Of a stretch of 64,000 nucleotides of DNA, positions 56,853-64,000 are shown piece by piece. Positions within the stretch are counted from its first letter, which is position 1, and each line of letters opens with the position of its first letter. The notes under the pieces are model-generated. The model was not told where the DNA came from. It ran no database searches and was given only the letters and a program-made list of their open reading frames with translations. The translations under genes were made by a program, and so were the position numbers. This stretch comes from Albimonas pacifica (lineage in GTDB: Bacteria; Pseudomonadota; Alphaproteobacteria; Rhodobacterales; Rhodobacteraceae): positions 210,936 to 274,935 of the forward strand of contig NZ_FOQH01000010.1 of NCBI RefSeq assembly GCF_900113695.1, written 5' to 3'.

Positions 56853-57983
56853 ATGGCCGTGATGAAACTTACCGAGGCCAAGATAAGGGCCTTGCCGCTA
56901 GGCAGCGGTATTTGGAGGGACACCGAGGTCAAGGGTTTGATGGTCATCTGCCACAAGACCACCAAGTCTTATGCCTGCCAGGGCGACGTCCGACGGAACG
57001 GGCGGCATGTGCGCACCGTGCGGGTGAAGATCGACAGGATCGACCGCATAGGCCTGGCCGAGGCCAAGCGCAGGGCCAAGGTCATCATGTCCACGATACA
57101 GTCGGGAGTGGACCCTTCGGCGAAGCAGGAGGAAACCGGCATTACGTTGGAGAAGGCGCTGGAGGCCCACATTGCCGAGCGGGACCTCTCGCCTGCGACG
57201 GTCAAGGGATACGGCTACCACCTGGACCGCTACCTCGCCCGCTTCAGAAAGCGGGCCGTGGCCGACATTTCGCGAAGCGACTGCCGGGAGCTTTTCGAGA
57301 CCCTCGAGCGCAGGCATGGCAGGACCACCGCCGCCTCGGTCATGCGGACGGTTCGAGCCTCCATCAACACCGCGATGCGGCTGGACGAGAGCATCCAGGG
57401 CAATCCCGTCGAGGCGCTGCGCCTGCCGACCACGCCGAAACGGCAGGTGGATGAGTTGGACCTCTCGGCCTTCTGGGTCCGCACCGAGGAGCTCTCGCCC
57501 GTCATGCGCGACCTCCAGCGAGCGTTCCTTCTCACAGGGGCCAGGCGATCCTCTCTGCTGAACGCCAGGAGGGCCGACTTCGACCCCGAGCGCCGCATCC
57601 TGACCTTTACCCACATGAAGGCGGGCGGATCGCTGATGTTCCCGACTGGACGCTGGCTATCGCGGATGCTGGAGAGGCGGATGCTGGACGACGAGCCCCT
57701 GGCGCTGGAATGGATTTGGCCGAGCCCAACCAGCGCCAGCGGCCACATCGAGGAGCCCAAGCGAGAGGGCGTTCCGTCTCCTCACAGGCTGCGCCACGTC
57801 GCCAGGTCCATGATGATCGCCGCAGGGGTTGGATACGCCGAGTCCGCCCTCCTGCTTGGTCAACGCCTTCCAGGCGCATCTGGAGGCTACGTCCACCCGC
57901 AGATGCTCGTCGAAAGCCTCCGCCCCCACGCTCAGGCCTTCGAGGACCTCGTCTTGAAGGGGGCTAAGGTCGACGCGCGCTAG
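56853..57983 (+). CDS. int: Tyrosine recombinase/integrase
   Basis: 376-residue site-specific recombinase that inserts and excises the element at tRNA-Lys. N-terminal arm-binding part, SAM-like core-binding domain (about 95-185) and catalytic domain (about 200-350) with Arg in LLTGARRSSLLNA, the beta-strand Lys in THMKAGG, HRLRH (box II) and the nucleophile Tyr in GGYVH (about 346). The first Arg-x-x patterns and Tyr are intact, so it should be active. AGGAGG precedes the ATG. Located 160 bases inside the att scar. Confidence 0.93.
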   Translation: MAVMKLTEAKIRALPLGSGIWRDTEVKGLMVICHKTTKSYACQGDVRRNGRHVRTVRVKIDRIDRIGLAEAKRRAKVIMSTIQSGVDPSAKQEETGITLEKALEAHIAERDLSPATVKGYGYHLDRYLARFRKRAVADISRSDCRELFETLERRHGRTTAASVMRTVRASINTAMRLDESIQGNPVEALRLPTTPKRQVDELDLSAFWVRTEELSPVMRDLQRAFLLTGARRSSLLNARRADFDPERRILTFTHMKAGGSLMFPTGRWLSRMLERRMLDDEPLALEWIWPSPTSASGHIEEPKREGVPSPHRLRHVARSMMIAAGVGYAESALLLGQRLPGASGGYVHPQMLVESLRPHAQAFEDLVLKGAKVDAR

Positions 57984-58093
57984 CGGGCGACAATCGCGAG
58001 GGGGACGCAAACGTTAGTATCTTCCCCCTCGCATGCGCCAGTATACTTCAACACACCTCAGCAACCTCGACAAGCATTGACCACCCATGACGT

Positions 58094-58141
58094 GCGACCG
58101 GTCCCTCGCCGCCGAGAGCAAGGCGGCGAGGGACCGATCGC
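58094..58141. terminator. 20-bp hairpin after the integrase gene
   Basis: Arms 58094-58113 and 58122-58141 pair with one mismatch around an 8-base loop (GAGAGCAA), 110 bases past the integrase stop. It probably insulates int from the replication genes. There is no T-tract. Confidence 0.6.
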
Positions 58142-58193
58142 GACATAGAAAGCGAGGGGAAGTTCGTCTGAAACCCTTATGCGGGAAACTTGC

Positions 58194-58412
58194 ATGTCTG
58201 TCGAAAACGGCCCTCTCGAGGGCGCTCGAGGTTCAACATCCCCCTGGATGGATACCGACGCCGCCGCCTCTTACTTGGTGCTCCGCCCCGCGACGATGAA
58301 GGCGTGGCGCTGTAAGGGGAAGGGCCCGAACTACCAGGTCGTCGGCAGGCGCCTTGTGCGCTACCACCGAGACGACCTCGACGCCTTCGCGCGCGGGGAG
58401 GTCCAGCGATGA
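58194..58412 (+). CDS. AlpA/excisionase-like helix-turn-helix protein
   Basis: 72-residue protein with a MerR/AlpA-type winged helix: DTDAAASYLVLRPATMKAWR followed by YQVVGRRLVRYHRDDLDAFA, the pattern of HTH_17 excision/regulator proteins. Start at 58194 (GGGA 8 bases upstream); an in-frame ATG at 58179 is possible. Overlaps the next gene by 4 bases (ATGA). In satellites such proteins switch on excision. Confidence 0.8.
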   Translation: MSVENGPLEGARGSTSPWMDTDAAASYLVLRPATMKAWRCKGKGPNYQVVGRRLVRYHRDDLDAFARGEVQR

Positions 58413-58786
58413 AGACCTCGGAGAGACCGCCCGCAGGGTCGCTGAACGACTGGCCCATCGACGACTGGAACGCCTGCGTCTACCTGATGAACAGGTCGGC
58501 GGAAATCCTGTCGCTCCACCCACCGTTCGAAGACGCAGACGAGGCGAGGTTCGCGGTTCGCCGGAGCCTTGAAGACGCCGCCGAAGAGGCGGGCCTTGGC
58601 AAGCATCACTGGCTGGTCGACGACACCCTCGCCAGCGTGTGGGGCATCTTCTACGTGCGCTCGGGGGACTATTACGCCGACGCCAGGGGGCTCCTCAATT
58701 CGAGCCATCATCTGGACTTCGAACACCTGGGGCCGGACGTCGTCGAGTGGGCGCGTCGTATCGAGAGGGGGCGGGCGGAGAGCTGA
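58409..58786 (+). CDS. Hypothetical protein of the element
   Basis: 125-residue acidic, Trp-rich soluble protein that I do not recognise (LNDWPIDDWNACVYLMNRSA near the N-terminus, DFEHLGPDVVEWARRIERGR near the end). Mixed helix/strand content, no membrane segment. Start codon overlaps the HTH gene stop, so it is expressed with it. Between two regulators; could be a replication or interference accessory. Confidence 0.7.
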   Translation: MKTSERPPAGSLNDWPIDDWNACVYLMNRSAEILSLHPPFEDADEARFAVRRSLEDAAEEAGLGKHHWLVDDTLASVWGIFYVRSGDYYADARGLLNSSHHLDFEHLGPDVVEWARRIERGRAES

Positions 58787-58896
58787 TCGGGTCTTTCGCT
58801 GGCGAGCGAACAGGCCTCCAGCGCGCCAGCGTTTTGCGCTCCGCTGCGTTTTGCTGGTCACCCGCAAGAGTCGAACTCGACATTCTGAAGAAGTGT

Positions 58897-58928
58897 CGGC
58901 GCGGTGGGCCAGCAACACCACCGCGCCG
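58897..58928. repeat. Inverted repeat in the gap before the second HTH gene
   Basis: CGGCGCGGTGG (58897-58907) pairs perfectly with 58918-58928, 10-base loop. The 215-base gap 58787-59001 has no gene that I can support and may contain the promoter of the downstream replication genes. Confidence 0.45.
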
Positions 58929-59001
58929 AATGACAGTTTGGACAACTGACCGCTCAACCCCTGCGCCCTTCTCCAGGCGCCTAGAACACACAGGGTCGAA
59001 C

Positions 59002-59235
59002 ATGGATTATGATAACGCGCCCGCTCGCGCAGAAAAACCAGCAAAGCACGTCTGGCTCGACGTGCGGGAAGCCTCCGAATTCTGCGGCCTGACCGTCGCC
59101 ACGTTGGCCCAGTATCGCCAGCTTCGAAAGAAGGGCCTGAGCCGAGGCCCCGCGTTCCAGCGGGTCCAGGGCTCCATCTTCTACTCCCAGGCCGAGTGCG
59201 AGGCATGGCTCCAGCGGCGGAGGGCGGGCAAATGA
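59002..59235 (+). CDS. Second small HTH protein (AlpA-like)
   Basis: 77-residue protein: KHVWLDVREASEFCGLTVAT then LAQYRQLRKKGLSRGPAFQR, an AlpA/excisionase-type HTH followed by VQGSIFYSQAECEAWLQRRR. Overlaps the primase-helicase start by 4 bases (ATGA), so it is translationally coupled to replication and may regulate it. A second, different protein of this type in one element is unusual. Confidence 0.75.
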   Translation: MDYDNAPARAEKPAKHVWLDVREASEFCGLTVATLAQYRQLRKKGLSRGPAFQRVQGSIFYSQAECEAWLQRRRAGK

Positions 59236-61565
59236 CGTCCGTCGATACGTCGCAGATGCGCCCGCTGGCCGACGCCGGCTTTCCCCTGATCCCGCTTCAC
59301 CCTTGGAACCGAACCAGCAGCGACAAGCAGGGGCGGGACCGAAAGGACGGGAAGCGTCCCCGGGACAAAGACTGGGTTCGGCGCCCCTACGTCGCGGACC
59401 AGGTCATGGCCGAAGCGGCGAAGACGGGGATCAACGTGGGGGTCCGCCTGGGCTCCGAGCACCTGGTCATCGACTACGATCCTCGCAACGACCCCACCGG
59501 ATCGGCCCTCGACGAGTTGATCCTCTGGACCGGCGCCGATCCTCTCCTGTGGCCCGCCGTTCAAACCGGCGGCGGCGGCCTCCATATCTACTTGGCCAAG
59601 CCCCCCGAGGTCCTGCTGATCGACAGCCTGGAAGCCTTTCCGGGCGTCGAGTTCAAGACCAGGGGCAGGCAGGTCGTTGCCCCCGGGTCGATCCATCCCG
59701 ATCAGGGCAGGCCGTATGAGTGGCTGAAGGTCGAAGGCGTGTGGGAGGCCGATCCCGACGACATCTTCCTGGGCCTGCCCGAGGCGCCGGAGGCGATCCT
59801 CGACGTCGCCCGCAGGCCCGAGCGGTCCATCGGCGCCCCCGTCGAGCCTGGCCAGCATACGGCCGAAGAGCTGGCGGACATGCTCGGCGCGTTGGAGCCC
59901 GAGGACTTCCAGGACCAGGCTGCCTGGCTCGCCCTCATGCAGGCCTGCCATCATGCCACCGCCGGCGAAGGCAGGACGGAGTTCGTGGAGTGGTCCACCG
60001 GCGACCCCAAGTATGCGGAAGACGCCTGGATCATCGGCCGCAGGTGGGACAGCCTGGACGCCTCCAGGGCGGACGGCGTGACCTATCGCACGTTGCACAA
60101 GGCGCTGCGCGACGCCGGCCGCGAGGACGCTATCCCCGGCATGACGGGGGACGCCGCGGACGACTTCGACGACGACCTCGAGGTCGACCTAGGCGCCGAG
60201 GCGCCGAAAGCCTCGGGCAAGCCCCAGGACGCCCTCGTCGCCGAGATGAACGAGACGCACTGCGGCGTTCTCCACGGGGGCAAGTTCCAGGTCTTCATGA
60301 TGGAGCACGACGACGCCTTCCATCGCGACGTCTGGGTGCCCTATAGCCGCGAGGCGTTCGCCCAGTTCTACGAAGACGAGAGGGTCCCGCTGCCCGACAC
60401 GCCCAGGTCGAAGTTCCCCAGCAAGGCGGACGTCTGGCTCAAGAGCCCCGATCGCCGAAAATATCGGGGCATCGTGCTGGACCCGGAGAGCCGCAGGGAG
60501 AACGACGCCAAGCTGAACCTCTGGAGGGGTTGGGCGGTGGAGCCGAAGCCGGGCGACTGGTCGCTTATGCGGGAGCTGATCGACAAGGTCCTGTGCGACG
60601 GGGACAGGGAGGGGGCGCGATACGTCCGCCGCTGGATCGCCTACATGTTCCAGAAGCCTTGGCTGAGCCCCGAGGCCGCCATCGTCTTCCGCGGCAAGGA
60701 GGGCACGGGCAAGGGCACGCTGGCCAGGGCGCTCATGCGCATCGCCGGCGCCCACGGACTGACCGTCTCCAGCAGCCAGCAGTTCGCGGGACGCTTCAAC
60801 GCCCACCTGCGGGACGTCGTCTTCCTGTTCGCCGACGAGGCGGTGGCGCCCACCGACAAGGAAGGCAACTCGGTCCTCAAGCAGTTGGTCACCGAGCCCG
60901 TCATCTCCTACGAGGGAAAGGGCAAGGACATCGTCCCCGGGCGCAACATGGTCCACATCATGATGGCGTCGAACGAGCGTTGGGTGGTGCCCGCGGGACC
61001 CGAGGCCCGTCGCTACTACGTCTCCGAGGTCTCGGACGCCAGGCGGAACGATCGCGGGTTCTTCGGGCGCCTCTGGAAGCAGATGGAGGCGGGCGGCTAC
61101 GAGGCCATGCTTCACGACATGCTGGCGATGGACCTGGGCGACTGGACGCCCGCGAACCCTCCCTCCACCTCCGCTCTTGGCGAGCAGAAGTTGATGAGCG
61201 CCGATCCCCTCACCCAGTTCTGGGAGCAGCGTCTCGCCCGTGGCGATCTTGCGAGCCTAATCTTGCAGGTAGACGAAGACGTCGAATGGTCCGAGGAATG
61301 CGACCAGGCGCTGGAGCTGAGTCCGGCGCAGAAGACCGCCCTCCTCGACGCCGCCGAGGCCTTCGTTCTCAAGAGGCGCGCCCTCGCCACCAAGGTCAGC
61401 CACAAAGCGCTCCTAGGGGCGGGGAGGTGCCTGGGATTGGATACGACGCCGCGTCGACGGGGAGGGAGCGAGCGGCGCTGGGTGGTGCCACCTCTCGCTG
61501 AAGCGCGCAGGAGGTTCGAGAAGCACTTCGGCCTCTCGGCGGGGTATTTCGACGGCGAGGACTGA
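59232..61565 (+). CDS. Primase-polymerase/superfamily 3-type helicase fusion
   Basis: 777-residue replication protein. N-terminal bifunctional primase-polymerase domain (about 10-190; VIDYDPRNDPTG metal-ligand Asp, GGGGLHIYLAKP, TRGRQVVAPGSIHP). A middle region (200-450) and a DUF5906/D5-like helicase follow: Walker A GKEGTGKGTLARAL (about 488-501), Walker B region VVFLFADEAVAPTDK, and sensor MASNERWVVPAG (about 578). This fusion is typical of phages and satellites that prime their own origin. Start at 59232 overlaps the HTH stop. An iteron region follows downstream, fitting an origin next to its initiator. Confidence 0.88.
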   Translation: MTSVDTSQMRPLADAGFPLIPLHPWNRTSSDKQGRDRKDGKRPRDKDWVRRPYVADQVMAEAAKTGINVGVRLGSEHLVIDYDPRNDPTGSALDELILWTGADPLLWPAVQTGGGGLHIYLAKPPEVLLIDSLEAFPGVEFKTRGRQVVAPGSIHPDQGRPYEWLKVEGVWEADPDDIFLGLPEAPEAILDVARRPERSIGAPVEPGQHTAEELADMLGALEPEDFQDQAAWLALMQACHHATAGEGRTEFVEWSTGDPKYAEDAWIIGRRWDSLDASRADGVTYRTLHKALRDAGREDAIPGMTGDAADDFDDDLEVDLGAEAPKASGKPQDALVAEMNETHCGVLHGGKFQVFMMEHDDAFHRDVWVPYSREAFAQFYEDERVPLPDTPRSKFPSKADVWLKSPDRRKYRGIVLDPESRRENDAKLNLWRGWAVEPKPGDWSLMRELIDKVLCDGDREGARYVRRWIAYMFQKPWLSPEAAIVFRGKEGTGKGTLARALMRIAGAHGLTVSSSQQFAGRFNAHLRDVVFLFADEAVAPTDKEGNSVLKQLVTEPVISYEGKGKDIVPGRNMVHIMMASNERWVVPAGPEARRYYVSEVSDARRNDRGFFGRLWKQMEAGGYEAMLHDMLAMDLGDWTPANPPSTSALGEQKLMSADPLTQFWEQRLARGDLASLILQVDEDVEWSEECDQALELSPAQKTALLDAAEAFVLKRRALATKVSHKALLGAGRCLGLDTTPRRRGGSERRWVVPPLAEARRRFEKHFGLSAGYFDGED

Positions 61566-61676
61566 CGCCCTGGCGCCCTAGCGCCTTTGGCTTGGGGCCG
61601 CTCCAGCATACAGGATGGGCTCGGCGTGGAATGGAAACTCCGCGTCGAGCTTTCCTCTTTTCGGCGAGGGGCCAGA

Positions 61677-61829
61677 GAGGCTGATTGGGCTGGGAGCCTT
61701 AGGTGGTCGTGACCAAGATCGTCCGGGCGTTAGGGGGCGCAGGGCCGCGCCTGGATGGACCCAGGGAGGCTGATTGGGCTGGGCGCCTTAGGTGGTCGTG
61801 ACCAAGATCGTCCGGGCGTTAAGGGGCGC
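61677..61829. repeat. 64-bp direct repeat pair
   Basis: 61677-61740 and 61766-61829 match at 62 of 64 positions, 89 bases apart start to start. Each has the palindromic core GGTCGTGACC. They lie just after the helicase gene and before the iterons. Possibly replication-control or regulatory RNA repeats; function unknown. Just after copy 2, at 61860-61915, are short GGGAAG-type purine repeats. Confidence 0.8.
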
Positions 61830-61962
61830 TGATTTCGGCAGGGGAGCCCAAGGGGGCGGCAAGAGCGGGAAGGGCGGGAAGAGCGGGAAGGCTTGTAAGG
61901 CTCGCAAGGCTGAGAAAAGACCCCGAGTTCGGAGCGGAGCTAATGGGCCTCGCGATGAGTGG

Positions 61963-62255
61963 TGACGCTTATGACACATGGGAAAAACAAGCGTCACTAC
62001 CTAAGTGCATGAAATCGCTACATAATGACGCTTGCGCTACGTTGACGCTTATTTTTAAGTTTCCGGCAGACCGCGCGTCGCTCTCCCGGTCATGAGGGGC
62101 GTTACAACCAGGGGTCCGGTGCGATGTTTATCCGGCCGTAAGTTAAAAATAAGTGTCATAAGTGTCATAAGTGTCATCAACTAAGAAATAGATTAAATAA
62201 AACAACCCCTTAGCCCGTTGACGCTTAGAGCCTCCCTTCTTGGGCCTAAGCGTCA
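61963..62255. other. Candidate replication origin: iterons plus AT-rich segment
   Basis: Nine copies of the 9-mer TGACGCTTA, or variants TGACGCTTG/TGACACTTA, lie here. Plus strand: 61963, 62026, 62043, 62219. Minus strand: 61988-61996, 62150-62158, 62159-62167, 62168-62176 (three tandem) and 62247-62255. The pair at 62217-62228/62246-62257 forms a 12-bp inverted repeat. The stretch 62144-62206 is very AT-rich for this genome and suits DNA unwinding. The layout matches an initiator-bound origin next to the primase-helicase gene. Confidence 0.7.
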
Positions 62256-62343
62256 ACGTGTCACCGGGATCGATTGGATTGGAAGACGCGCCTCTATTCT
62301 ATGGATTTCGCCCTTTTCGGCGAGGCGTTACAGGGGGGGGGGC

Positions 62344-62407
62344 GTTACAGGGGTTGCAAGGGTTACAGGGGTTGCAAGGGTTACAGGGGTTGCAAGGGTT
62401 ACAGGGG
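62344..62407. repeat. 18-bp tandem repeat, about 3.6 copies
   Basis: GTTACAGGGGTTGCAAGG is repeated perfectly three times (62344, 62362, 62380) plus a 10-base partial copy at 62398; another GTTACAGGGG is at 62327. In reading frames it would give Gly/Leu/Gln or Tyr/Arg/Gly runs, which I regard as non-coding. The spacing-free units rule out CRISPR. Confidence 0.8.
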
Positions 62408-62622
62408 CTTAATTGCTGGCTTACTAGGCGCCCGCATGGCGGCACTCTGCTTCGCGCACGCGTATGGTCGCCGCGTCCGCCCTCTCAGTCCCCGCCGAAC
62501 CTGGAGCCCCAGGGATCAAGGATCAGAGGGCGCTGCGCCCGGAAGTCCATTGAGGGCAATGGGTTGCGACCCGTCAGGCCTGGCGAGCACAGAGTTGGAC
62601 ACCGAGCGGAGGGTCGAGAAGG

Positions 62623-63207
62623 ATGGGCGACGAGCACAACAGGGCCGCGGATCGGATCATCCCGCTTCCGGTCGACAGTCCCGCCATCCTGGCCGTCCCT
62701 GAGCGCGCCGACGAATTTCTGGCGCTGGTCCTCGAGACTGGCGGGAACATTTCGGACGCGTGCCGCAGGGCGGGCATGAGCAGAGTGGTCCTGTATCGGC
62801 ACAGGGAGCGGGACGCCGAGTTCGACCGGCGCCTCCAGCAGGCGCTTGCCTTCGCCTCGCAGGATCGGGCGACCCGGCTTGGCTTCAAGGTGGACCAGCA
62901 CATCGAGATGCATCTCGACGACGGGTGGGAATACAAGCGCGACGGCGACGGCAACTATGTCCTCGACGAGAACTTCGAGAGGATCAAGGTCAGCACCATC
63001 CCCCTGAAGGACCTGAACGGGACCAGACGGGAAATGCGCTCCTCTCTCGAGCCTCCTTCTTCGCCGGTCACCAACGTCGTCTCCATCAACTCGACGCCCC
63101 ACGTGACCGCGCAGACCCACAAAGTCGTTCTCGTCGGCGTCGACGGGAGGCGTCTCGACGTGGACGAGGCGGAGAGCGCGGAAGGGGAGCAGGCCCATGA
63201 CGGCTGA
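62623..63207 (+). CDS. Terminase-small-subunit-like DNA-binding protein
   Basis: 194-residue protein. An N-terminal helix-turn-helix (about 28-60: FLALVLETGGNISDACRRAG then MSRVVLYRHRERDAEFDRR) and a helix (LQQALAFASQDRATRLGFKV) resemble phage terminase small subunits that bind packaging sites; the C-terminal half is acidic and unrecognised. In phage satellites a TerS redirects packaging by the helper phage. GAGAAGG precedes the ATG. Could alternatively be a plain phage-type regulator. Confidence 0.6.
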   Translation: MGDEHNRAADRIIPLPVDSPAILAVPERADEFLALVLETGGNISDACRRAGMSRVVLYRHRERDAEFDRRLQQALAFASQDRATRLGFKVDQHIEMHLDDGWEYKRDGDGNYVLDENFERIKVSTIPLKDLNGTRREMRSSLEPPSSPVTNVVSINSTPHVTAQTHKVVLVGVDGRRLDVDEAESAEGEQAHDG

Positions 63208-63436
63208 GGTTTACGTTCAGTTCATCGGCGAGGACGGGTGCTACATGATGGCTGGGGTCCGCGTCCGATGCGCCCCAGGGAACGGCGACGGCTCCCTCTG
63301 GGACGAGGCCAGGAGGGGAGTGGTCACGCCGCTGGCGGAGGAGGGCGACAGGGAGGTCGTGGCCGCCTTGGCGGGCCCTGACCTTCGCCCCTTCGTCGAG
63401 AAGCTCCCTGTGGCGAAGGCCATTCCGCTTTCCTGA
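63197..63436 (+). CDS. Hypothetical protein of the element
   Basis: 79-residue small soluble protein (MTAEVYVQFIGEDGCYMMAG at the start), beta-rich, no known motif. The ATG lies within the last codons of the upstream gene (11-base overlap), so it is translated with it. Probably an element-specific accessory. Confidence 0.6.
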   Translation: MTAEVYVQFIGEDGCYMMAGVRVRCAPGNGDGSLWDEARRGVVTPLAEEGDREVVAALAGPDLRPFVEKLPVAKAIPLS

Positions 63437-63602
63437 GCGCGTCGTCCCGAAGGCGTCCCCCAGGGCGATACGGTGGCCTCTGGGGCCCGAGACGCTCGAA
63501 GCCTGAGGGAAGGCGCTACCCGGGCGCTCGAGCGTTCCAGGACGATCCTGGGCGCTTCATTCGACGGTCCGCGCGCGAGGCGCGACGCGCTATGAGGCAG
63601 GC

Positions 63603-63645
63603 ATGACTTCGAAGCTGGAAAGAGCTCTCTTTCTTCGTGAGGTCT
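63603..63645 (+). pseudogene. Start of a gene cut off by IS66
   Basis: An ATG at 63603 opens a frame with 14 element codons (MTSKLERALFLREV) before the IS66 terminal repeat at 63646; inside the IS it ends after six more codons. No family is recognisable. The remainder, if present, should lie beyond the far IS end. Evidence is positional only. Confidence 0.4.
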
Positions 63646-64000
63646 GTAAGCGTCCGGCCTGACCGCTATCTGGCGTAATTCCAGGGGAGCAGATCTCCGA
63701 TCCTGTTGATCTTGCAGTCCGGGATGCGGGCGAGGGTGTCGGCGAGCCAGGCCGTGGGGTCGACGCCGTTGAGCTTCGCGGTCTCGATCAGGGTGTAGGC
63801 GATGGCCGCTGCACGGCCGCCAGCCTCGGAGCCGATGAAGAGATAATTCTTCCGTCCCAGGGCGATGGCGCGCATGGCCCGCTCGGCCGCGTTGTTGTCG
63901 ATCTCGAGGACGCCATGGTCGAGCCAGGGCCGCAGGCGGGCTATCCGGGCCAGGGCATAGCGGATCGCGGCGGCGAGCGGCGTCTTGGCGGAAAGGGTCG
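63646..64000. mobile_element. IS66-family insertion sequence (partial, right edge)
   Basis: The end is marked by GTAAGCGTCCGG (63646-63657), the typical IS66 terminal inverted repeat start, 20 bases before the transposase stop. The likely 8-bp target duplication begins with TGAGGTCT at 63638-63645. The rest of the IS (other transposase genes and the left end) is outside the window. Confidence 0.8.
63666..64000 (-). CDS. tnpC: IS66 transposase TnpC, C-terminal part
   Basis: C-terminal about 110 residues of the DDE transposase: YALARIARLRPWLDHGVLEI, then DNNAAERAMRAIALGRKNYL containing the catalytic Glu, then FIGSEAGGRAAAIAYTLIET, AKLNGVDPTAWLADTLARIP and DLLPWNYAR at the end, all diagnostic for IS66. 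Continues beyond the right edge, so its length and integrity cannot be judged. Confidence 0.93.
   Translation of the reverse strand, partial: TLSAKTPLAAAIRYALARIARLRPWLDHGVLEIDNNAAERAMRAIALGRKNYLFIGSEAGGRAAAIAYTLIETAKLNGVDPTAWLADTLARIPDCKINRIGDLLPWNYAR

Noticed and set aside
58639..59001. N-terminal extension of the second HTH protein back to 58639
   Set aside because: That stretch overlaps the 125-residue gene in another frame and the 58897 hairpin; the ATG at 59002 gives the family-sized protein.
61788..61997. 69-codon minus-strand frame
   Set aside because: Crosses the direct repeat and the first iterons, with low-complexity Pro/Leu composition; no family resemblance.
62344..62407. CRISPR array
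   Set aside because: Repeats are contiguous 18-mers with no spacers, and no cas genes are present.
62240..62779. Open frames encoding Leu-Gln-Gly or Tyr-Arg-Gly repeats
   Set aside because: They arise from the 18-bp tandem repeat in several frames, lack good ribosome sites and overlap the terS-like gene.

Overview
The window reads as a chromosome segment of a very GC-rich alphaproteobacterium, most probably of the Rhodobacterales/Paracoccaceae type. Supporting signs are the ctaC-ctaB-ctaG-ctaE-surf1 order without ctaD, proteobacterial-type gshA, TRAP transporters of two classes, RTX proteins, Rieske betaine-type demethylase genes and tRNA-Lys(CTT)-like sequence. The genus is inference only. 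Most coding starts were chosen by ribosome-binding site and family length. The extreme GC content produces many long open frames on the wrong strand, and these were left out.

Layout. 0-2.5 kb: a DctPQM-type TRAP transporter (dctM runs off the left edge). 2.8-7.1 kb: a HAD phosphatase and, divergent from it, pntAB (proton-translocating transhydrogenase) behind three successive palindromes. 7.1-12.4 kb: a large non-coding inverted repeat, a DUF3253 protein, an orphan CoxL-like molybdenum hydroxylase subunit, a metallophosphoesterase and lipA. 12.5-21.3 kb: three candidate type I secretion substrates (a zinc metalloprotease, a CAP-RTX protein and an RTX protein) interleaved with ubiA, rsmE, gshA and small membrane proteins. 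21.5-31.2 kb: tldD, the cytochrome c oxidase assembly/subunit operon, an MBL-fold hydrolase and a TrkA/TrkH potassium uptake pair.

31.5-50.8 kb is a catabolic region. It has TPP-dependent enzymes, a PuuE-like deacetylase, FeS and FAD subunits plus two large subunits of xanthine-dehydrogenase-type hydroxylases, a class II aldolase, a TAXI-type TRAP transporter, a quinone oxidoreductase, a CoA ligase, an amidase and an XRE regulator. Overlapping genes indicate one long minus-strand operon from the large subunits to the deacetylase. The set suggests uptake, hydroxylation, ring or amide opening and CoA activation of an unknown (possibly N-heterocyclic) substrate. 51.0-56.6 kb carries a Rieske oxygenase, its reductase, an N-methylproline-demethylase-like flavoprotein and a LysR regulator, consistent with catabolism of proline betaine or a similar betaine.

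56.65 kb to the right edge is an integrated element. It begins at a 46-nt 3' fragment of tRNA-Lys(CTT), followed by a tyrosine integrase, two AlpA/excisionase-like HTH proteins, a large primase-helicase, a candidate iteron origin, a terminase-small-subunit-like protein and an IS66-family insertion. This architecture resembles phage satellites (PICI/P4-like) and is the most interesting part of the window. Its distal end lies outside the window.
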